The notes under the pieces are model-generated. The model searched no databases. It was given only the letters and a program-made list of their open reading frames with translations, and was not told the DNA's origin. From Myxococcales bacterium (GTDB lineage Bacteria; Myxococcota; Polyangia; HGW-17; SLPX01), in contig SLPX01000064.1 of the NCBI GenBank assembly GCA_007131745.1, positions 1 to 18,297 of the forward strand: a stretch of 18,297 bases of DNA. The letters run 5' to 3'. The translations under genes and the position numbers were made by a program. Below, in pieces: positions 13,734-18,297 of the stretch; the first letter of the stretch is position 1, and every line of letters begins with the position of its first letter.

Positions 13734-16391
13734 TCATCGAAGAACGAGAATCGACCTTGCAGGAACCTCTACCGTTCCTCCTCCTGTGACCGAACCGCCC
13801 CACAGGAGATCCGTGTATTCACCCGCGGGAAGTCCTGACACCTGGGCTGCAAAATCGCCGCGGTTTACCATCACGTAGACATCCTCGGCTTCTCCGCACC
13901 CTGTCATCTTGTAGACAAAAGTGTCCGACCCGCCACTCACTGTCTGCCGGAAACCCCGCCTCAGCGCGACATTTTCATGCCTGACTCTTATGAGGTTGGA
14001 AACAAGATCTTTCAGGTTCTCCTGGTGTGCGTTCAATCCTTCAAAAACCATCATCCTGCGGTTGTCGGGATCGCCTCCGCCCGCAAGACCGATCTCGTCT
14101 CCGTAGTAGACCAGCGGTACGCCCGGATTCGTCATCAACAATCCAAAGGCGAGTCCCAGCCTCTCGTAGGGTTCAGCCTCCGTGGGCTGCACATGCCAGC
14201 CGGGGTTCCATCCGTTTTCCACGTTGCTGCCCGTGTAACAGTCTGTATACTGTCCGGATGCAAAATGGATCACGCGCGGAATATCATGGTTTCCCACCCA
14301 CGTAGACATCAAGGTTCCGGGCGGATAGAACGCGTCATTGGAGTCCATCCAGGCGAACATGGAATCAAGGGTCATGGAACGATTGAAAATCCCGTCGCAG
14401 ATTCGTTTTCTCATGGGAAAATCGAACTGACCGTCAAGCTTTGTTGAAGGATCGATGTACTCGGCGAGCAATCCCTGGTCTTCGTAATCGTATGTCTCGC
14501 CGACCATGTAAAACCTGCCGCCCGCGGGATTCGGAAATGCATTGTTGAACGCGGACCTCAACTCGGTCAGCCATTCCATGGGCACATGCTTTATAGCGTC
14601 CAGCCTGTACCCATCTATGTTGAACTCCTTCGCCCACCACAGTGCGTCTTTGACGGACCACTCGCGTACCGTTGGATTGTAGAAATCGAACGGCGGCAAA
14701 TAATCGGTGAAAGCGCAACGGGTACTCCAGTATGGATCGTTCCAGTTGTGAGGAGAACAAAGCACGATATTTCCGTGGTCGTGGACAAACCAATCGGGTC
14801 TCGCTCCATAGAGCCCCGACGCTGAGTCCACGTGGTTCATAACGTAGTCAAACAGCACGTACATGTTCGACGCGTGGATGCTTCCGATCAGATTGAACAA
14901 ATCGCTTTCCGTGCCCAACCGGTTCTCCACCAAGGGCCTGGGCGAAGGATTGTCGGGATCGCTGTAGTCGATGTTCGCGGGTGAAGGCCAATATCCATGG
15001 TACGCGGAGTACATATGGGGGTCGGAATGAGGATCAATGGCCGCGCCAGCGTAATCCCGATTCTTGAACGGGGCTGAAAGCCAGATAGTGTTGATCCCCA
15101 AGTCCTCCAAGTAACCCAGTTTCATCTCCAACCCGATCCAGTCTCCGCCGTAAAACTGAGCGGCTTCGGTTGCGCCGGGGACTGGATCGGAGGTTCCGCT
15201 TCCGTTGTAGAAGCGATCCGTCATCACGAAATACATGACCGAATCTTCCCATTGAAACTCGTGGGGATCTCCGCAAAGACCGGAAAGCGGGCAATCATCA
15301 GGACAGTTCTCGTGGGTTTCGCCGAGTTCCGGCTCGCAGATCCCGTTGTTGTTGCAAGTAGCGGGGCAGTCATCAGGACAATTGGCGAAATTCTCTCCCC
15401 GTTCCGGCTCGCAGATCCCGTTGTTGTTGCATATCGGTTGCCCACCTCCCATCGTGATGACCGCAACTTCGGAAACCATCTTGGGATTGTCGGGGTTGTC
15501 CTGCGGCAAGGTCTGGTTCGCCAGGTGTTGCCCGTCATGATTCACCAGCCGCGCGAAGATGGCCACCCGGGTACCCGGTTCGGGCACTCCCCCAAAAAGT
15601 TCTTCCAATGACACGGCCGCTTCCATTGCGTTCGTTCCTGTAGCCACCGTTCCTACGATCCAGGGAAAATCAGCGGGGTTCTCGCCGATCCGCCGCCACC
15701 CGGAATTGTCTTCCAGACCATCGAAGACACTGGCCATGCCCACGGTTCCCACGGCCATGTCCGCCCCGTAAGATGTGTCGGTGGCCGTGATGTCCGCGCT
15801 GAGCGAACTGTCCAGGGAACCATCGTTATCGGTTGCGGATGCAATGTCGCGAAGCCCCGATCCCCCCGGCCCGTAGTCCACGTCGATATACACTGCAATT
15901 GCGTTCTGCTCCTCCACCCAGCCGCTTACTCCTATGTAGAAATGAGTGTCGTCATACGCAACGAACAACGAGTCCATGTAATTGTCGCCCCAATCGGTGG
16001 GGGTGGTTCCCACAGCGACCCTCTGATCTTCGGTCCAATCGCCGTCACCGACATTTATAACCCCGTCTATTGTGGGCGTTCCATAATGCGGATCCTGTTC
16101 CTCCACGCAAACTCCCCCGTCCCATTCATAACCTTCCGCGCACTCCCCGCAGTCGGGACCGGCGTAACCGGTGTCGCATACACAGACGGCCTCGCCGTCC
16201 TGTTCAACACATACCCCCCGGCCGCTGCAATCCACACCTTCGCAGGGATCATCTTCGCCCTTGCTTTTGTCACGGCAACCGGCCGCAAAAATCAACACTG
16301 CAAACATGACGATCCACAAAACTCTTGCAGCAGGGAGCGCCGACCACTGATAAACCCCACGGGGCAATTCCCTAATCGTTCCAATCTTCAT
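13734..16391 (-). CDS. Lipoprotein alpha-amylase (GH13) with EGF-like module, CBM-like domain and tandem Cys repeats
   Basis: The protein has 885 residues. The lipoprotein signal peptide ends IFAAGC (C39). Residues about 50-97 are an EGF-like, Cys-rich module (SGRGVCV, CDTGYAGPDC). Residues about 103-315 resemble a CBM9/DOMON-type beta-sandwich (TIDGVINVGDGDW, FVAYDDTHFYIGV). Two Cys repeats follow at 321-368. The GH13 barrel occupies about 372-800 with the four conserved regions: FDYVMNHVD, GYRLDAIKHV, MVGETYD and VGNHDIPR. Catalytic residues are D598 (nucleophile), E632 (acid/base) and D703. A C-terminal beta domain ends at 885. It should hydrolyse alpha-1,4-glucans at the cell surface. GGAGG lies 8 bases before ATG 16391. 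Substrate specificity cannot be read from the sequence. Confidence 0.9.
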   Translation of the reverse strand: MKIGTIRELPRGVYQWSALPAARVLWIVMFAVLIFAAGCRDKSKGEDDPCEGVDCSGRGVCVEQDGEAVCVCDTGYAGPDCGECAEGYEWDGGVCVEEQDPHYGTPTIDGVINVGDGDWTEDQRVAVGTTPTDWGDNYMDSLFVAYDDTHFYIGVSGWVEEQNAIAVYIDVDYGPGGSGLRDIASATDNDGSLDSSLSADITATDTSYGADMAVGTVGMASVFDGLEDNSGWRRIGENPADFPWIVGTVATGTNAMEAAVSLEELFGGVPEPGTRVAIFARLVNHDGQHLANQTLPQDNPDNPKMVSEVAVITMGGGQPICNNNGICEPERGENFANCPDDCPATCNNNGICEPELGETHENCPDDCPLSGLCGDPHEFQWEDSVMYFVMTDRFYNGSGTSDPVPGATEAAQFYGGDWIGLEMKLGYLEDLGINTIWLSAPFKNRDYAGAAIDPHSDPHMYSAYHGYWPSPANIDYSDPDNPSPRPLVENRLGTESDLFNLIGSIHASNMYVLFDYVMNHVDSASGLYGARPDWFVHDHGNIVLCSPHNWNDPYWSTRCAFTDYLPPFDFYNPTVREWSVKDALWWAKEFNIDGYRLDAIKHVPMEWLTELRSAFNNAFPNPAGGRFYMVGETYDYEDQGLLAEYIDPSTKLDGQFDFPMRKRICDGIFNRSMTLDSMFAWMDSNDAFYPPGTLMSTWVGNHDIPRVIHFASGQYTDCYTGSNVENGWNPGWHVQPTEAEPYERLGLAFGLLMTNPGVPLVYYGDEIGLAGGGDPDNRRMMVFEGLNAHQENLKDLVSNLIRVRHENVALRRGFRQTVSGGSDTFVYKMTGCGEAEDVYVMVNRGDFAAQVSGLPAGEYTDLLWGGSVTGGGTVEVPARSILVLR
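15288..15431 (-). repeat. Tandem Cys-rich 25-residue repeat pair in the amylase
   Basis: Residues 321-342 and 346-367 share CNNNGICEPExGExxxNCPDDC. DNA copies 75 bp apart are very similar. Such NGICEPE-type repeats are common in secreted proteins of Myxococcota-like bacteria; calcium binding or disulfide knot formation is plausible. Here they join the N-terminal domain to the GH13 barrel. Confidence 0.85.
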
Positions 16392-16483
16392 TTTTTAATC
16401 CTCCGCGCTTATGCCGTATGACGTTATTCAAGTACTGTGCTTTCAGATGCTTGCATGACGTTTAATTCTCACACCTCTCTATC

Positions 16484-16498
16484 GTGATTATTTATCAC
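16484..16498. promoter_or_regulatory. Operator-like inverted repeat upstream of the amylase
   Basis: GTGAT and ATCAC are separated by TATTT. The site overlaps the candidate -10 element of the amylase promoter, so a repressor site is plausible. It resembles CRP/FNR-family half-sites but the spacing differs from the CRP consensus by one base. Confidence 0.35.
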
Positions 16499-16520
16499 AT
16501 TTGTTCACAAACAATAACAA
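16491..16520 (-). promoter_or_regulatory. Candidate promoter of the amylase-lipoprotein operon
   Basis: TTGTTA (16520-16515) and GATAAA (16496-16491) are 18 bases apart. Transcription from near 16484 would give a leader of about 95 nt to ATG 16391. Weak match in an AT-rich stretch where other registers are possible. Confidence 0.28.
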
Positions 16521-16522
16521 AT

Positions 16523-16539
16523 AACCGTTCATCACGGTT
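16523..16539 (-). terminator. Possible intrinsic terminator of the purine gene pair
   Basis: AACCGT and ACGGTT flank a 5-base loop, followed on the minus strand by ATTTGTTATTG. The stem is short and the T-rich tail is interrupted. The position, 40 bp after the AICAR transformylase stop and before the amylase promoter, supports a terminator. Confidence 0.4.
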
Positions 16540-16579
16540 TTGCTGTTTCACGCCCCTTTCCAAATGGAATCGGATTTTT

Positions 16580-17836
16580 TCAATGCTTGAATGAACGCGT
16601 GCCGGTAAACATCATGGCGGCCCCGTACTCATTGACCGCATCTATAGACTGGTAGTCATTCAACGAACCTCCAGGCTGCAATACAGAGGTCACACCTTCC
16701 TTCAATCCGACTTCGATGCCGTCTCTGAAAGGAAAAAAAGCATCGGAAATCATGCACGCACCCTTGAGACCGCCGCGAGCTTCACGAGTCTCGGCCTCGA
16801 TTTCAGCCCGCTTGTCGGGATCTTCCAACAGGTTCATAGGAGTCTTGTATCGTCTCCAGGCAAGAGCGTCGGCCATCTTTGTATAAGCCTTGTCCCGGGC
16901 GATCTTGGCGACGCCGACCCTGTCCTGCTCTCCCGTGCCGATGCCTACTGTCACCCCGTCCTTTACATAGATCACCGAATTGGAAGTAACCCCCGCCTCT
17001 ACAAACCAGCCGAACAACATGTCTTCCAGTTCGCTCCGAGTCGGCTCACGTTTTACGTTGTATTCTTTGCTTTTGTACGTACAAGAAGCGGGAAGAAAAT
17101 CTTCGGTCGTCTTTACGCCCGGCAAAAAAGATGTCTGAACTATTATGCTTCCGTCGATCAAGGATTTAAAATCCAGAAAACGTTCTCCTGCATATTGCTG
17201 CAAACGATCCATTTGGGCTATTCCCATGACACGAAGGTTCTTTCGTTTCGAAAGAACTTCCAGAGTTCCCTCCTCGTAACCGGGCGCGGCTACCACTTCA
17301 GCGTAATTGGCTGCAACCGCCTCGGCCGTCGCCATATCCACCACTCGGTTCAAGACCACCGCTCCGCCGAACGCGGCCACCCGGTCCGCCATGTCCGCCT
17401 TTTCATATGCATCCACCAGTGTTTCGCCCAGGGCCACACCGCTCGGATTGTTATGCTTCATGATGGCAGCGGCCGGCCGTTCGGTCAGGTATCTCAGTAT
17501 GTTCAGCGCATTGTCCACATCGGTCAGATTGATTTTCCCCGGGTGCTTTCCGGATTGCAGCAATTCCACATCTGCAATAAGACCTTGTTCGGGGCTGATG
17601 GTATGCACATCGCCTACCTGTAGATTCCCATCAACAAGACCGTATAGAGCCGCCTCCTGCCCGGGGTTTTCTCCGTATCTCAATCCTTTCTCTTCCCCCC
17701 CTACAACCCAAGTCACTTTTTGATATATCAAGGAGGTCTCCTCATCGTCCGATGGAGAAAAAAACCGGATCTCCATTCGTTCCGGAAAGTGATCCTCCAT
17801 TACTGTTTTGTATGCTTTCTTTAGATCTTCGCTCAT
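16580..17836 (-). CDS. purH: AICAR transformylase (phosphoribosylaminoimidazolecarboxamide formyltransferase), stand-alone
   Basis: The protein has 418 residues and corresponds to the C-terminal domain of bifunctional PurH. RYGENP (53-58) and the catalytic Lys-His pair K127-H128 in MKHNNPSG are present, along with YVKDGVTVGIGTGEQDRV, SDAFFPFRDGIEVG and the end MMFTGTRSFKH. It transfers a formyl group from 10-formyl-THF to AICAR, the penultimate step of IMP synthesis, in the cytoplasm. PurH is usually one chain of about 510-530 residues with an N-terminal cyclohydrolase. Here that part is encoded separately 22 bp upstream in another frame. The ATG at 17836 has its own AAGGGGA 7 bases upstream, so this is a real gene start. 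Family members with the cyclohydrolase separate are known. The two genes are probably one operon. Confidence 0.92.
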   Translation of the reverse strand: MSEDLKKAYKTVMEDHFPERMEIRFFSPSDDEETSLIYQKVTWVVGGEEKGLRYGENPGQEAALYGLVDGNLQVGDVHTISPEQGLIADVELLQSGKHPGKINLTDVDNALNILRYLTERPAAAIMKHNNPSGVALGETLVDAYEKADMADRVAAFGGAVVLNRVVDMATAEAVAANYAEVVAAPGYEEGTLEVLSKRKNLRVMGIAQMDRLQQYAGERFLDFKSLIDGSIIVQTSFLPGVKTTEDFLPASCTYKSKEYNVKREPTRSELEDMLFGWFVEAGVTSNSVIYVKDGVTVGIGTGEQDRVGVAKIARDKAYTKMADALAWRRYKTPMNLLEDPDKRAEIEAETREARGGLKGACMISDAFFPFRDGIEVGLKEGVTSVLQPGGSLNDYQSIDAVNEYGAAMMFTGTRSFKH

Positions 17837-17843
17837 TTGAATA

Positions 17844-17850
17844 TCCCCTT
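17844..17850 (-). promoter_or_regulatory. Ribosome binding site deciding the AICAR transformylase start
   Basis: AAGGGGA lies 7 bases upstream of ATG 17836, at the very end of the cyclohydrolase gene's trailer (stop at 17859-17861). It shows that the transformylase is translated independently and is not simply the frameshifted tail of a fused PurH. Confidence 0.7.
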
Positions 17851-17858
17851 GTATGTTT

Positions 17859-18297
17859 TCAGCAGGAAACCCCGAATGTATAAAGTGAACTCAGCACGGA
17901 CGGATCACACCCGTTCAGATAATCGGAAACCGCCCCGTCGTATTCCGCGGTATGCTGAAAAGCTTTTTTCGCAAGATTGAACCTGCTCTGAAGTGACAAC
18001 CCCCCCTCGCCGTCTTTCAACTCGCGGACCAATTCCGGGTAATCCCCGGGCCGGGTGACCACCGCTGTCCTGAGATAATTCTTGGCCGCGGCCCGGATCA
18101 TGGTGGGCCCGCCTATGTCAATGTTCGAGCGGGCATCTTCGACCGTCACCCCCTCCCTGGCGATTGTATCGACGAAGGGATAAAGATTACACACAACCAG
18201 ATCGATCGGAACAGCGCCGGTTCTTCTCAAGTCATCCTGGTGAGCCTTGTTGTATGTTTCCGTCAGGAGCCCAAGATAGATTTTGAAATCCAGTGTC
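17859..18297 (-). CDS. IMP cyclohydrolase (PurH N-terminal-type), partial at the right edge
   Basis: At least 145 codons are visible; the N-terminus lies beyond the window. Conserved elements include [27 protein letters not shown] and [16 protein letters not shown], which match the cyclohydrolase domain of PurH. The Tyr of NLYPF, Asp of NIDIGG and Lys of AAKN, proposed active-site positions in the family, are kept. The stretch that usually reads TLHPKVHGGIL is [11 protein letters not shown] here, marking a diverged, stand-alone form. It should close FAICAR to IMP, using the product of the adjacent transformylase. The tail after the fold ([14 protein letters not shown]) is unrelated to the PurH linker. 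A C7 run (G7 on the coding strand) lies at 18000-18006. Confidence 0.88.
   Translation of the reverse strand, partial: TLDFKIYLGLLTETYNKAHQDDLRRTGAVPIDLVVCNLYPFVDTIAREGVTVEDARSNIDIGGPTMIRAAAKNYLRTAVVTRPGDYPELVRELKDGEGGLSLQSRFNLAKKAFQHTAEYDGAVSDYLNGCDPSVLSSLYTFGVSC

Noticed and set aside
16483..16499. CRP binding site upstream of the amylase
   Set aside because: The TGTGA and TCACA halves are separated by seven bases where the CRP consensus has six, and one half has a mismatch. Kept only as a generic palindrome.
17834..17890. Frameshift error joining the two purH parts
   Set aside because: The transformylase frame upstream of its ATG reads unrelated residues and reaches a stop at 17891-17893. 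The ATG has its own strong RBS. A true split explains the data better.

Overview
The window looks like chromosomal DNA from a Gram-negative, deltaproteobacterial-grade bacterium (Myxococcota, Bradymonadota or Desulfobacterota type), probably uncultured. The clues are several lipoprotein signal peptides, Cys-rich EGF-like and thrombospondin-type-3-like segments in secreted proteins, and separately encoded IMP cyclohydrolase and AICAR transformylase genes. The taxonomic placement is inference. Coding DNA is moderately GC-rich by eye and the intergenic DNA is AT-rich. There are no rRNA or tRNA genes, no CRISPR array and no transposase.

Left region (1-2800). A large secreted protein is encoded on the minus strand and runs off the left edge. 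Its signal-peptide frame is separated from a strong Shine-Dalgarno/ATG by a run of seven AAAG tetranucleotides. In the sequence as read, that ATG is out of frame with the protein. Loss of one unit or gain of two would join them. This is the layout of a phase-variable contingency gene in the OFF state, and it is the most interesting signal in the window.

Middle region (2800-9174, plus strand). In order: an AAA-type ATPase with a C-terminal PD-(D/E)XK-like nuclease domain, a viroplasmin-type RNase HI, a two-TM potassium channel with a cytoplasmic RCK domain, a TIGR01212/YhcC-like radical SAM protein overlapping the channel gene by 8 bp, and a membrane-anchored PpiD/SurA-like peptidyl-prolyl isomerase. 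The last four are spaced like one or two transcription units.

Right-centre (9257-13102). A divergent pair reads out from a 234-bp promoter region. Leftward is a predicted lipoprotein that carries a class I SAM methyltransferase domain. Rightward is a predicted lipoprotein made of about 20.5 tandem 32-residue YDxxGN repeats, which include a duplicated 97-residue block.

Right region (13145-18297, minus strand). A lipoprotein alpha-amylase (GH13) with an EGF-like module and tandem Cys-rich repeats is followed 19 bp later by a small lipoprotein. Upstream lie the AICAR transformylase gene and, 22 bp further upstream, the IMP cyclohydrolase gene, which runs off the right edge. These two activities are normally fused as PurH. 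The window mixes purine-synthesis, RNA/DNA-metabolism and protein-folding genes with a rich set of surface or secreted proteins. Signs of sequence-level variability are the tetranucleotide run, G8 and G9 coding tracts, and near-identical coding repeats.
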